Origin: Liolophura sinensis
Taxonomy: Eukaryota > Mollusca > Polyplacophora > Chitonida > Chitonidae
Reading direction: 5' to 3'
NCBI RefSeq assembly: GCF_032854445.1
Contig: NC_088300.1
Span: 57,572,984 to 57,636,983 of the forward strand
Length of the DNA: 64,000 bases
The notes under the pieces were generated by a model that worked only from the letters and a program-made list of their open reading frames with translations, had not been told where the DNA came from and did not search any database. The stretch's first letter is position 1. Each line of letters begins with the position of its first letter. A program made the position numbers and the translations under genes. Shown here piece after piece: positions 25,558-38,945 of the stretch.

Positions 25558-25963
25558 CTACAACAAAGATGAGGCGATCATTAGAAGTGTGAGAAACCAG
25601 ATGACACAGATGGCCGACAAGGTGTGTATTGGCGGTAGGATTTTCCAGGTGTATGAACCGATGAAGTATGAATGCAAGATAATGTGAATGCCATATGTAG
25701 TTACGAATGTCAGCTGTATAAAATACAAAATATGTCTAAATGAACAAAATAACTTACAACACGGCTTTGATGAGGTGAATTAGTTGGTTGTTAGTGTGAT
25801 ATATTCACACATACAGCATAGGGATAGGCAACTGAATGAACAAGGTAGTACAGCACGACTTTGATGAGCTGGCTAAAGAGGTTTTACAACATACACGCTA
25901 AGAACAAGCGGGTGAATGAAAAATGCATTTTCGGTACGGCTATGATATATTTACATAGACAAT

Positions 25964-26100
25964 AATTTATTTATTTATTTATTTAATTGGTGTTTTACGC
26001 CGTACTCAAGAATATTTCACTTATATGACGGCGGCCAGCATTATGGTGGGTGGAAACCGGGTACAGCCCGGGGGAAACCCATGACCATCCGCAGGTTGCT
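25964..26100 (-). mobile_element. Meta-type SINE, 3' half
   Basis: This is the 3' half of the main SINE family on the minus strand, from the tail to the GGTTGCTGAT segment. There it is cut off and a 32-bp minisatellite begins directly. Confidence 0.8.
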
Positions 26101-26612
26101 GATTAGCTCAATCAGGTAAAAACAGGCGACATCATTAGCCCAATCAGGTAAGAACAGGCGACTTGTGAGCTGAATCAGGTAAGAACAGGCAACTTGTTAG
26201 CTGAATCAGGTAAGAACAGCCGACACCATTAGCTCAGTCAGGTAAGAACAGGCCGCTTGATGAGCTCAGTCAGTAAGATCAGACGGTTTGATGCGCTGAA
26301 TCAGATGAGAACAGGCGGTTTTGATCAGCTGAATCAGTAAGAACATACGGCTTGATGACCTTAATCAGGTAAGTACAGGCGGCTTGATGAGCTGAATCAG
26401 TAAGAACATACGGCTTGATGACCTTAATCAGGTAAGTACAGGCGGCTTGATGAGCTGAATCAGGTAAGAACATACGGCTTGATGAGCTGAATCAGGTAAG
26501 AACATACGGCTTGATGACCTTAATCAGGTAAGTACAGGCGGCTTGATGAGCTGAATCAGGTAAGAACAGGCGGGTTGATGAGCTGAACCTGGTAAAAACA
26601 GACGGTTTGGTA
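26095..26612. repeat. 32-bp minisatellite with a two-unit higher-order repeat
   Basis: About 16 units resemble GAGCTGAATCAGGTAAGAAC plus AGGCGGCTTGAT. A 63-64-bp double unit (ACATACGGCTTGATGACC variant alternating with ACAGGCGGCTTGATGAGC variant) is repeated between 26330 and 26560. The array abuts a truncated SINE at 26100. Confidence 0.88.
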
Positions 26613-27279
26613 AGTACACCCGATATATAAAACAACCCGTTGGAATCACCTCACTGACATATCCATTGGACATGAGACCACTGAGCGTTGACCCGGACAG
26701 CAGATCAATGAGATAGCCCTGTGTGGCTAAAGTATATAATTATGTCTCTACAACAAACGACAGGCGATGCAAATTATCTGGTAATGGGAGGATAATAACA
26801 GCCAAATAATAAAAGCATACAGACTGTCGCAAAAGAGTGGTTGGGACACATGAGACAGCTACCTGATACAGTAACAAGGCCGCAGAATTGACTGGAGATA
26901 GAGAACTTCGCATACCTACTGAGAGACGTGGAGAGCACAAAATGGGTTGCACAAACACAACAGACATGGACAAGCGGCCCGTTGAGAGACAGAAGAGAAC
27001 GTGGGTGGGAATAAAAGATTGTAGAAAAACGACTCAACGTGACAGGCATTTTGGGAGAGGGAGAGAGAGAGCGCATAAAAGTTTATGCGAGCATCTGACA
27101 GGTGGCTTAGGAAACCTCAAAGAACATAAGAGGCAGAGACATCTAGAAACAGAGACATCTAGAAACATCGTGAAAGACTTCGTGAGGAACTTACAAGGTG
27201 ATGACAGCCCGCTATAGGTTCATTTGTCAGTATTACAAAGGAAGCGGCTGCCGTAAAAGACATTTAAAGCGGCCGAAAA

Positions 27280-27680
27280 TAATGAGAACTGAGCTAAAAA
27301 TGATTGACGTCAAAAACAGCAAGATCATGATAGCCGAAAATAAGGACTGCAAAGAACGTGGTTGACGTCAATGGGAACTAGCAAGATCATGACAGCCAGT
27401 ATTGAATATTGCAGAGAACCCGAACTGAAGAGACTGAGACATCAAGGGGAACTAGCAAGATCGTGGCCGCCCATAATGAGAATTGCAGGAAACATTATTG
27501 GCGTCAATAGGAACTAGCAAGATCGCGAAAGCCCATAATCAAAAATGTAGAAAACGTGGCTGAGGTCAAGGAGAACTAGCAAGATAGTAACACTTTGTAA
27601 TGAGAACTACAAATAATCTGGCTGACGTCAAAGGGAACTCACAAGATCGTGATAGCCCGCAATGAGAACAGTGTGAATAA
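27280..27680. repeat. ~60-bp minisatellite carrying TGACGTCA sites
   Basis: GAACTAGCAAGATCNTGANAGCC recurs at about 27317, 27376, 27450, 27511, 27573 and 27635 (steps of 59-74 bp). Between copies lies TGACGTCA, perfect near 27305, 27363 and 27622 and decayed in the others (TTGGCGTCA, TGAGGTCA). Confidence 0.82.
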
Positions 27681-30209
27681 CGTCTAACGTTCCTTTACTA
27701 ATGTTTTTGCCGTACCAGGAATATGGCTACCCGTACAGAGAACAGCTAAGACCATGCCTGAGGTCCAAGCCAGCTAGCAAGACCTTCAGAAGTCGTTGAA
27801 AAAAGTGATGAGATAGCATATATCGGCTGCTAAAAGAGTAAATGGCGATGGAAAGCTGTAAGAAAAATTTCAGATGCGTTGTGAAAAAAGTCACAAGTAG
27901 TGGACAGCATAAAGTGGTTTGGAAAAAACAAAGGTTGGCTGTTTTCGCGGTGCGACACGCTTAGATTTTTGTGTAAGTGCACACTGCCTAATAATGATAA
28001 GAAAAGTATGAAAAATTAGCATGTAAAATGACTCAAGTGTACAGTAAATAGTTTTTGTATATTTCCCCACTTCCTGTATGGCTCTAGATTTATCACAAGG
28101 TCTAAATAATGCAGCTTGATTTGGTAAACGTCTCTGTGCGTGTACTCCAAGCATACGCCATACACATGAAGTAAATTGCTTGGTCAATATATGCACACCA
28201 ATAGTTATCGTCGTGATTTACACGGACAGGAAATATTAAAGCCTTACAAATACTACAATTAACACAATATATACATCCCGTGCCGTCGAGCTTTCCATTA
28301 AATCCTTAATCAAATACATTATCATTTATGAAGCAGTATTTTTCCATCTCTTTATGATGGTATCCAACTAACCTTTGCATAGCTTGCAATATTGTACTAT
28401 ACAAACTAAAATCCTGCTATAGATGTATTCGGTAAATACTGAATAGCCAGGGTGAATAAATGCACAATAACTATAAATATCATAACTCTAAAAGGTATGT
28501 CAACGTCCTCGTAAGAGCTCTGAGAAAACAAAAACTTGAAGGTTACACGTTTTGAAGACTTAAATATAGCTTTTAAAAAGCCGAGATGAAACTATCATTC
28601 CACCATGTCTTTCTCTGCTCATTCTGTTTTTTTATGTCTTTTATGTTAACTGAAGAGTTGAAATATGTATGTTATTATAACTGTGGCAGTGTTCTATGTC
28701 AGGTAATTCCAATCCTGAAAAACAGGAGTCAAAGTTCGGTTGACAAATTTGCTTGCTTGGTTATGATGGATTAAATGTAATATGAACAATTTTTGAGCAT
28801 ACAGATGATGTTTGTATTCACTCATCCAACTAGTGTTGACTGATGTGATACAATACGGACTTCGTCATTGATTACGCGATCATTTGAATCTTAATACGCC
28901 CAAAACAACACGATTACAAACAGGATTAATTGTGAGTAGCCTATCTGTCATAAGCCTGTGTAGTTTTTGCATGGTGGTTGGCATTGGAATGAAATATCCA
29001 CTTACGAGCCATGGGAAGTCTCGCTCTCAAAATCCTATATATCTCTTTACCTCCGGGGTTATATCCCTCAGACTTTGGTACCCGACCCACCCTTTTGATG
29101 GATCCCGTTTGTGATATCCAATTACAGGTAACCGAATTACACCTGTCGGTATCGGGCTTATAAACCCCTGGGAAGGCAGATGGTACACAAGGAAGATTTC
29201 TGCCCGCATCAGCTAACCCTGCTAACCTACTTATTACATATTTAAGAATATTTGGGATGGTTGCTTAATGTCATTATACCTCAGAGTAAAACATGCATGC
29301 TTACTGGCCCTTTGACAGAAACTCTGCGCTCTCAGACTGTATTCATTATTCATGATCAAACAAGTAAGTACGTTCGTAGTCCATTAAACCTGTGACAATA
29401 GATCAGTGATGCCCCGACCTTCCCTGAGCCCATCGAATCTTTGGAATTACTTGGTCAAACTATAAGACACCACTGTGATTTTAGGTGGAAATGCCAGCAA
29501 CATGCGACTATAGCACGCTAGTCTAACCGGAAATGAACACGAATCGGATGAGCAAGATGTCGAGAAAACTCATTTATCAGCTACAAATGAAATGAAAACG
29601 AAACACATTCAATAGACATTGATGTTAACTCGTGTTCTTGAGTAGACTCCTTCGAGAAGGCAGTGTAGACAATTGCCGTGTAGAGATTCTCCACGTGATC
29701 TGGGTGATGGTTAACCTATAGCTAAGTTAAAAGGCTGTTATTTGTACGTAGCTGGTTTGGTTGACATCCTGAATAAATTGACCGCCTAGGATAGGGCTGA
29801 CAGCGAGGCTTATTACGTGACGTATGACTCAAAGTACCCAGACGAGAATCCGCAATAATGGTCTAAAGCGACAAATATACTTTGGAGGTGACAGAATTTA
29901 GAAAGTATAGGATGTATGCAGAGTTAAATAAAAAGCGATAAGAAAGCAAAAAGGAAATCGCGTTGAGCCATAAACCACGGTAAACCATGCTGGATGACTC
30001 GACAGTAGTCAGTGTTTCAGGAAGTCAACCACATACATGAACAATATGACTGATAACTCCAATTTTCTTAAAAGAAGACAACAAATACTAGGGTTTAGGA
30101 AGTTGTATTTTAAGAGAGAATAAAATAGACCTTCACGGGTATAGGCACTTTTTTCTGACGTGCTTGGCAACTATGTAAATCGAGCTTTAACCAGGAGTTT
30201 TTACGAGGT

Positions 30210-30420
30210 CATGAGCGGCACAATTGCAGAGCAACCGGAAACACGACGAGCCGTCACTCGTAGGGCCTACATCACGCAAATATGGTTTAAACTGGCTTCG
30301 GGTGACGAAAGCGAAAGCAGCCGCGCGATCGGATTATACAAATGTGATTGGTCAAAATTGATAACATGGCGGCGTTTTTGATTGTCTCAATGTGCGCGAA
30401 TTTACTTACTTTGAACTGCG
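30210..30420 (+). promoter_or_regulatory. Candidate CpG-rich promoter
   Basis: This is an unusually CpG-rich block in an AT-rich desert. It has, in order, an ETS-like ACCGGAAAC, an inverted CCAAT box GATTGGTCA and a YY1-like AACATGGCGGCG. This combination is common at TATA-less animal promoters. The ATG in the YY1 motif opens a frame of 30-odd codons starting MAAFLIVSMCANLL, but no clear donor or family match follows. Confidence 0.4.
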
Positions 30421-33400
30421 ATATCTCACATATGCAACATCACAATAATAAAAAGTCTTTTTTACAGTTTTAATGCTTTTTAAACTTCATGTGGTACACT
30501 TCACCGATGCATATATACATTTGGTCTGGCGTTGTCTTTTCTTTTAAAACACCAACTCAGTGCCATAAGTACATTTTGCACATGGTTGTAATCAAGTGCA
30601 AAACTTCAAGAAAATAAATAAACACTAAATACGCTTCTTTACTGTTAACAAAATGTCATAAATACCCCTTTCACAACACTGACTGATGCATATGTGGTAC
30701 TATGAATGTTACACGTTGTAACCCACGCTTATGAACAAATGGGAAAAACAAACATCCTAATCCAAAATATTCAGTCAGCGCTGCAATTCCAGCAATGTTG
30801 CAAAACTTAAGAAGAAAATTCTCCCCTTTACATAGTGTTTGAGTACAAGACCACAGACGTCATTAGCGCATGAAATGTAGTTTGATTTCATACTCTGTTG
30901 ACCGCACTGACCCGTTCACTTAAACCCCCATAACATACGTTGTGTCGTGATTCTAACTCATCCGCATTATAATCTGTAATGTACAATAATGACAACGGTA
31001 TGTACCGTGTATCAAGCTTCCATCCGAAACTGATTGGGTTCCATGTAAGATTTGTGTTCCGACAGTGTCGGTCAGAGGTGTTTGGGGATTCTAGCGCCGT
31101 AACAAAACACCTAGCTGAACTCCACTGGCTACTCCGCAGTCAAGGTCAGCTGATTTCGTTCAGCCTGAAAATAAGCAGCTATATGATTTTCTCTAAACTC
31201 GGAAAATCCGCTTCATATCCATTGAGGTGAACGAATTAAATTGGGAGCGACTTGGCGGTACGAGGGGAAAGGTGACTGGAGTGATCGTTGTAAAGCCCTT
31301 AAGACGACAGGTAGATAGGATCAAGATCTCACAGGTATGGTCATCGCTCAAATATTAATCAGTGGCTATCGGGTCCATATATACCCGTCACCCTGTAATC
31401 ATCGGCTGGTCAGATCCCGCAGGGAAAAAATCGATCTAAAACTACGTGAAGAAAGTCATAAATATAGGATTGCAGTAAGATTGAAGTTTATCGACTACGT
31501 TCTTATCGGCCGTAGTCATCAATTTCTGACAATAAAATATCAGCCAAAGCAAATGTAAAGCAATATGGAATGAAACACATTCTATTCAACTCCTTATAGT
31601 ATAAAGAAACTCTTGGTATATCAGAAATCTCGAAAATTTGGCATTGCACGTGTCATTAGGCAGTTTTGAAGTCCATGATCAACGCTGCCATTCACCTGTA
31701 GTTTTGCCTGTACCAATTTGCAATGGCAGCTGCAGTTATTACCTTGGTAATTATGAATGAATGATTATGGCTTAATGCCATGCACATTCGCAATATCAAA
31801 GCTATATCGTGGAGAGAGCAATTTAGACCCAAATAACAGTATGGTTTTCGATGTGAACATGCCAACACTCGAACCCAAAATAAAAAAGTGACGGATATTT
31901 TCAAAACAAATATCGTAGAAGAAATATGTACAACTAATATCTAGAGAAGAATAGATCTAGTGATAGAGGCGGGAGGCCTTAATATATTGAATGATGCAAA
32001 TAGGTGTGCTTTGTAAAATCTTGGTCGAATATCGACGTCCATACAGTCCATATGTTTCATACCGTATAATGCAAATATACACTGCCGTCTATGTTCCAAT
32101 CAGATATAAATCTGTGAGTTAACTGAGAATGTTCAAAGATAGCTCATTACATATTCCTAATCTCGTTTACATGTTATAAGTGTTATAAGTGTTAAAAGAG
32201 CTTTTTTTACATCAAAGCTTAAAATTTAAAAAAAAACACAGTAATGCAGTACAAGAAATCATAGTACATCAAAGTGTCGTAGCTTTAGGTAATGATGAAC
32301 TGCGTTAATGGCAATATGTATACAGAAAACAAAGTTGGAAAACTATACACCCACCACAGTTCTATCTATATGTAACGTAACAGAGCATATCTACAGACGT
32401 TAATCTGTGGAACTGTGTAAAATAGTTGAACTCATAACATACGTTTCGGAATTGTTTGCAGTGAAAGTATAACTGAAGCCACAATGACTTACTGTCGTTT
32501 GCTATTCACCATGATTCCAATATACATGGTATTGCTCCATAAAAATATTGCCATTACTGTCATCATTATCATTAATGGTTCGGACAGCAAGAACCAAGAG
32601 ACCAATGCCACTGGACAAAGAATATGTAATTGCTTTGTCAATATTGCTAACAGGTAGAGAGGGGCTTACCTTGATTGCGGGAGCTTGTATCACCGAGGTC
32701 CGAGTCTTGCTAGGTGATCCTGCTTACTGGGCTTATATTGAGATCGACGACGCTGACAGAAATAAATCAATATCAAGGCATTATACACCTGGATGTTACA
32801 GAATGGCACTTTACAAAATCTATCAAACAGTTTGTCAGGAAGCGTCAAAGTTAAGGAATAAATCGAGGAAAAAGTTTGAGAAGCAAAACAGGATACGAAA
32901 TAACACACTTCCATGCTCTTCATCTTAATATTATACAGAAAGTATGCTGGCCGGTGACAAATCATCGGGTTGAATCATAAAGACGTCTGGAAACATCGTA
33001 GGGCCTTACCGTGTAAAGTGGTGGTGACAGCGATTAGGACGGTAGTAGGCTTGGAACCAGGTATAAACTGTCAGTTATATAGGGGCTTTGCCTTGCCCTC
33101 CATTCCCCAGGGATTGGGGGCAGAATGATTAATTACTGCGTTATCGGCCTCCATTCCGGTACGACTCGAAGACGAGCAGCTTCCGCCAGTAATCGCATTG
33201 CTTTTTACGTGTAATACAGACGATATATGTTTGCGCGCACACGGAGAAATGGTCCACGCTAGCTACTCATTGTGGAGTCAACAGACAACGTCAGTCCATC
33301 ACTTCTCCTCTTTCCTCACCTAAGTACTGCCATCTATACTAGTCTCCGTAACATCAACGTTCCCGCTTCGTTCACATTTCTGTAGATCCGTTTCTTCTCA

Positions 33401-34869
33401 GGTTTCGGCCAAACTTCCAGACTTCGCAGTCCCTTAGATAACAGCTTTTATTGACCTTCGGCTGAAAGATCCCTCGAGTCCGAAGCACCATCAGTGGAAT
33501 TTAGGCAAAATTTGAAACGACAAGATGATTTTAAATACGGCTCACTGTTTTTTTCTTAAACTGGATGCACTGTTGAATAATTAACAATGTAGAGCATCTT
33601 ACTGCCAGTGAACATTGCAATCCTCTCTCGAATTTCCACTCTTACAATTAGACGTGCAAAATGATACTATAATAAGCTTGAAAAACCAATTTGTCATCTC
33701 CGGCATTTCGCGCATGCTAAACGACCTTCCCAGTTATCCACGGGGAATTCGCTCTTGAAGAACAGTATATTACAGGGCTATCTTTGCATACAGGATTCCA
33801 TTAAAACTTTTACATTATTGCTGACCACTTATTACCACTAAGACCCCGAAAACAGTGAAGGCGGGGAAATCTTGAAAAGTCCCTATGAGTCTAACCACTC
33901 AATTTAGGCAAAATTTAACCACTCAATTTAGGCAAAATTTGAAACGGCAAACGGACACACGACCGCAGATTGTCAGCAAATGGAAAAATCTGCTAATTCC
34001 CTGTTCAAAGTCGGATTCAAACCCGCACTTCAAGTGTCCCAACAATTGAAAGGTAAATGCCTTTAATCATTAGAACACGTGGTCCGATGTTACGAGCTGG
34101 TACAGGTAGGGGCGATAAATATCTCTGCATTAGAAGTCATTAGTGAGTAGGTGACAAATGAACAGAAATGACGATAAATGACGACACAATTCCCTAACTA
34201 CGCGAACAAGTAGAACAAACTGTGGGCTGAGTTTCAGGATGAATTGATATATGATCAAGATGACGCACATGAGGAAGTCCGCATCTGTCTGTGGAAGCAG
34301 TGACAACACAGAATATGCCCAAAATATGACAATATTTAGTCTTTGAGCCCACATTGCAACCCAATATGGGCTTTATGTACCAAGTAGTGGATGTAGTAAA
34401 AATGTTTCTTATAGTGTCGCGCCAAACAGGAATCGCCTAAACATGTCCATTTGTGAGCCTGATATCTTTTTGACGTCTTAAACATTCTAACTTTTCACTT
34501 AAGGTCAAAAATCGCTTTCTTGATTCAACCCCTGGTGTCAAAGCCAATGTCTTGACGGTGACGTGACGGGCACCTTTGCCTCACGACGAGACCCTGCCAT
34601 TAAAATAACATTCTAGGCCATCCATAGCACAATATCACTACCGAAGCATGTGCTTTGTGTATTGCCATCATCGACGCAATGGAGCCTTAAACCGTACATC
34701 GACTGCTCGCGAGGATCAAGCAATTCAAGCAATAAAATCTTCTGTCGATTGTTAAGTTGTAATTCAATACCTGAATTATCGTCACATTTCTCCTGTAGAA
34801 ATCACACTGTGAGGTGGTGGGGTGGGGGTGGGCTGATGGGGGAGGGGCATATGTCGAGATAGGCAAAAA

Positions 34870-34890
34870 TTACATCCTAAGAGGATGTAA
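34870..34890. repeat. Small perfect hairpin
   Basis: TTACATCCT and AGGATGTAA form a 9-bp stem around a 3-nt loop. No adjoining gene is recognised, so a terminator or RNA role is unsupported. Confidence 0.6.
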
Positions 34891-36930
34891 AATGACATAC
34901 TAAGAAAGTATCGCATTCATTCAGTTTGCAAGGGGCTGATTGAATGTGGATGGCAGCCTGACTGAGTGAACAGCATTTATCAGTCGTATACGACATTCTA
35001 GATGGAAGATTTATGCCGATGCCTACGACCTTGAAATCCAGTGTGGGATGAGCAATATTAGACAGATCCATCGGACGGAAACACTTCATGTTCCAGTCTG
35101 TGGAAATAGAGATCATTTCCAGTCGTCCTCTGTTTCATGCTGTGCCGATGAGCTTATCAGTATTAGGAATGTTAGAGTAATGAAGTCGCGAGTAAATGTC
35201 AGCTAACAAGAAACAAATGACTTTTTGTTGTGACAAGATCTCTTCAATTCTGCATGGAATAAAGCGGAATCTATATTTGGTCAGCTTACTTTGTAATAGT
35301 ACCCATTCAAGTTGTTACGTAGTTACTTTCGCCGCGTCTTGCTATTTCGATATATTATTAATCTAATACAGGGTGGCCTGTTTGCCAGTAACCAAGTAAT
35401 ATAGGCTTTCTAACCATTTTTTTTCTTTAGAAGACAAACATTGGTTGTTAACGGTGCCCAAAACAGCACTTAGAGGAATTCTAAGTGAAGTCTAATCATT
35501 TTTACCTAATCCTGCTTAATCTATGGTGTAAGGGGGCGTACAATTTGCTGCTATTTTAAATTTACATGAACAGTTAAAATAAAACGTTAACTGAGGTAAA
35601 TTGATCAGAGGCCGTTTTTCACCAGTTACGCGTGACCATTTGCCAACTACTAGTATCACACTGTCGTTGTATTAAACAGTGTATATGCGTATAATGACCT
35701 GCTGTATATGTATTATGTGATTCTCACTGTATGACCATGGAACATTTCATATTGTTGTGACACCGGTAATTAAAAGTGGTCTCATTTTAGGTGCGATATC
35801 TCAGAGAAGTCACTGAGACCTGCCTGTAACTGCGGGTGAGAGCCCGGTGTTGCTAGGCCGGTTTGTGCAATTTCAATAACTAGCTTGGTGAAGCTTCCAC
35901 ACGTTCTTGTTTGTAAAGAACTTGCTAGACCGCAAACCTATACAGTCAGGAGGATTTCAAATTCATCATCTTGTTTTAGTATGTTGCAGGTGGAATGGAA
36001 TTCACGATAATTAAAAAGGGAGCAACCATATCATTGGATAAGCTGTGTGTGCGATCCAAACTAACCAGTATAAAGCAGGTCGTGCGATTCAAATGTCAAA
36101 TCGCTGATCATATCACGTGACTTTCACCATAATTCGTAATACTGACATATAGGATGGCGATGTAAAATGTTAGAGTAGCTACTACAAAGAAAACACGCAA
36201 GGGTGATTCTGTTTAAGGATGCTCCAATAGGGCATAAGTTGATTGAACTGACATCAATAGACCTGTGGATTGTCTGATGTAACCGGAAAGTTTGTGCAGC
36301 TCGGTAACATAATGTGTATAGCGGCTGCGGGCACGAGTACACAGGGCCTGTGTATCGATCCGGGCGGGGCAGTGGACAAGGATATTTGTCAGGCCGGGGG
36401 CTGTTTAATTCATAAACCTTGTCACACAGGTAGAATTCATTTCCTAAACGGTGGGCGAACAAGATTGACAGAGGAGGAAATACTGTTACAGATTGAAAAG
36501 AAAATCATTAGATTTACATTTCCCTCTCCGCGCGTGTCAAGGCGTCCAATTAGTCCACGTTGTTGGTCAGGGCAACTTCGTGTTTCTCACCGTCATAAAA
36601 AATTCATTTTCGGTATGAAATGGGGGAAATGGGTAATTTTCAAATAGATTTCTTCATTCGGCCACTTTTTAGGGGGAATCTTGTCCGTATAACCCAGATG
36701 CCACTTTCATAATTGGGCCAATGAACCTGTGACGGTTTTTCGCTAATATTGTCATGGACAACACCGAGTGCCAGTAGAGTGGGCAGAAATTCTCGATAAG
36801 CATTTCTGAACCCACTTATGCAGCGAAAAGTTCGTATCATACAATACAGCAGCCCACAAATTATCTTCGCACTCTCTAAAAACTACTGCGTACTAGTGGT
36901 ACACAATGTTGTGGCAAAAAATGCACATCC

Positions 36931-36966
36931 ACATAATTTTGTGTACCAGCAGTACACAAATTATGT
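36931..36966. repeat. Inverted repeat with 5-nt loop
   Basis: ACATAATTTTGTGTAC and GTACACAAATTATGT pair over about 15 bp with one bulged T around CAGCA. No gene is nearby. Confidence 0.75.
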
Positions 36967-38945
36967 AATTCATGTCACACATTCACAGTTAGTTGGGTAT
37001 ATATGTGTATACTGATGATACACAAGTCACTGTGGATGTGAAAATTTGTAAACAATCGTTTTTAGAGAGCAAATAAATGCACTGAAATCGAATCAAGACT
37101 GGACGAAATCAAATAAAGAGAAAATGTGTAAGATTTTGGCTTGTTTATAGACGGCGTTGTAAGCGATGCTCAAAATAACGCTCTTTGTCACAAGCCGCCA
37201 TCTGTCACCTGTTTACCATACACGACATCTTATCCCGATAATGACTGCTATCTATTTGACACCAGATAAAACTATTGACGTCCTCAGGCCGATGGAGGGT
37301 ACGCTGTGAATAACGTCAGAGAAGAACCTGATCTGGCATTATTCCTCTGTCACTTGCCTTATCCACGATCTGGTGATTTGTAAACCGCCTTAACCCTGTA
37401 TGACAGCCACGACTTGTGGAGGATTTCTGTCTGTATTACGTCTTCTCCTACATTTCCGCACCCGTAAAGTTCGCTTAAAGTAGTCTAAAAAAATAACGAT
37501 CAATCTTCAGCCCATAAATATACGGATACACGATTTCTCTTCGGAAAATACATCTACACAGTCACAAAAAAGATGAAGAAGTTTTCGTGACAGATTGTAT
37601 GCTATCATGTTGCATTTATTAAAACTTTTTGCTGACGAAGACGGTATTACGTAACGGTACACATTGTTGAGTCACTCCCAGATATCTCAGCAATGCATTA
37701 ACAGTTTTCATCCATAACATAATTCACACACTGCACGATATGGGTCTGAACAATATAGCCACATTTTGTAATATACATATTTATAAACCACGCACTACTC
37801 AATACTTACAGCCGATGATGCTTAATATATGATTAACACAGTGCTTTACGTTAAAAAGCAAAAAAGTATATTTTTAAGTGTGTTTACTATGCTTAACACC
37901 ACCCACCCCTACCTACTACTCACTTATTGACAGTTTATTAATTGTACTTGTTGCACCTATTTAACAGTCTGTGATATGAATTTATTGCGCATGCGTGTTG
38001 AACATTTATTACCTGTTATGTGTCGTACATTTATTGCGGATCAGCTGTTACACATTTATTGCCCATGTCGCACTCCACACATAGCTGACTGAGTATTACA
38101 TAATTTGGGATACACATTTATTGCACTCCACCATACCGTGCTACGGACTTGATCTCCCATTTTTCGGTTACATATCAACCAGGACATCCAGAAGGTAAAA
38201 GAGGAAACACAATGTCGCCCTCGCAATTCTTTTCTTAATAACCCTACCTCATTGTCGTAAACCAGAAAACGTTATTTTAACTAATATGTCGTTTTTTGCC
38301 ATTAAACTCTAACTTGTGGTTTTTATCCTTATATATCGAAACCAAAATGGTTTTCCGAATTTACGCCTATTTCGTCATAACACGATTGGTTTGTTAACTA
38401 TTTATGAGGAGCACCACAAATAGAGCATCAGTAACCAGGCCCTCATTTTCATATTTTAGTTCATGTTACATAAAGACATTATTTGTGTGAAGAGAACTCA
38501 TGAAACTCATCTCTGCCAATGTCCCTTAATCAATCAAATCATAAATCTGCAGCCAAGTTTTCCTCAAGTAAAACCATCTTCTCATTTCCTTGTTGCTGTC
38601 ACCAATATTAAACACAATGAACAATATGGGAGCATTACCAATGAAGATAGCGAGTTTAAAAACCACTGAAACTAGATCTCGGTGTGTGGTAAAATCCTCT
38701 AAGCTTCTAGAGATACATGTATGAGAGTCGGTGTCAAAGTAAACTAGAAACAATGGAAGAACGCAGTAAACAACATGGTCATGTTCACACTGATGCTCCG
38801 TGACGTCATAGTCATCACGCCAAATCCCGCAGTATTTTACAGTCGTGTATATGGACGATTCCAATCCGGCAGTCAACAATGTAAGGTGAGATTATTTTGG
38901 GTCAGTCAAGCCGTTGACGACCCAAGAGACCCTAGACCTGCCCAT

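Larger units (their letters stand above)
27681..38945. other. Long gene-poor interval
   Basis: Apart from the candidate promoter at 30210-30420 and small hairpins, nothing is recognisable. The longest frames (32548-32928, 36270-36647 and 38526-38879) have no domain or coding-like neighbours. A short direct repeat (CTCAATTTAGGCAAAATTT) lies near 33898-33940. ACATTTATTGC recurs irregularly at 37980-38130. Confidence 0.4.

Noticed and set aside
24911-25687. 258-codon repetitive frame on the plus strand
   Set aside because: It is produced by a 66-bp minisatellite whose length is a multiple of three. It lies antisense to the first exon and intron of peptide gene A and has no signal peptide or domain.
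26100-26612. Regularly spaced repeats that could suggest a CRISPR array
   Set aside because: The units are contiguous with no unique spacers, and the host is a eukaryote, so it is a minisatellite.
32548-32928. 126-codon frame, also the antisense frame at 32502-32693
   Set aside because: No domain, no coding-like neighbours, and splice signals could not be tied to any family; it looks like chance.
36124-36647. Overlapping frames of 112 and 125 codons on opposite strands
   Set aside because: Neither resembles a known protein, and both are in compositionally mixed non-coding sequence.
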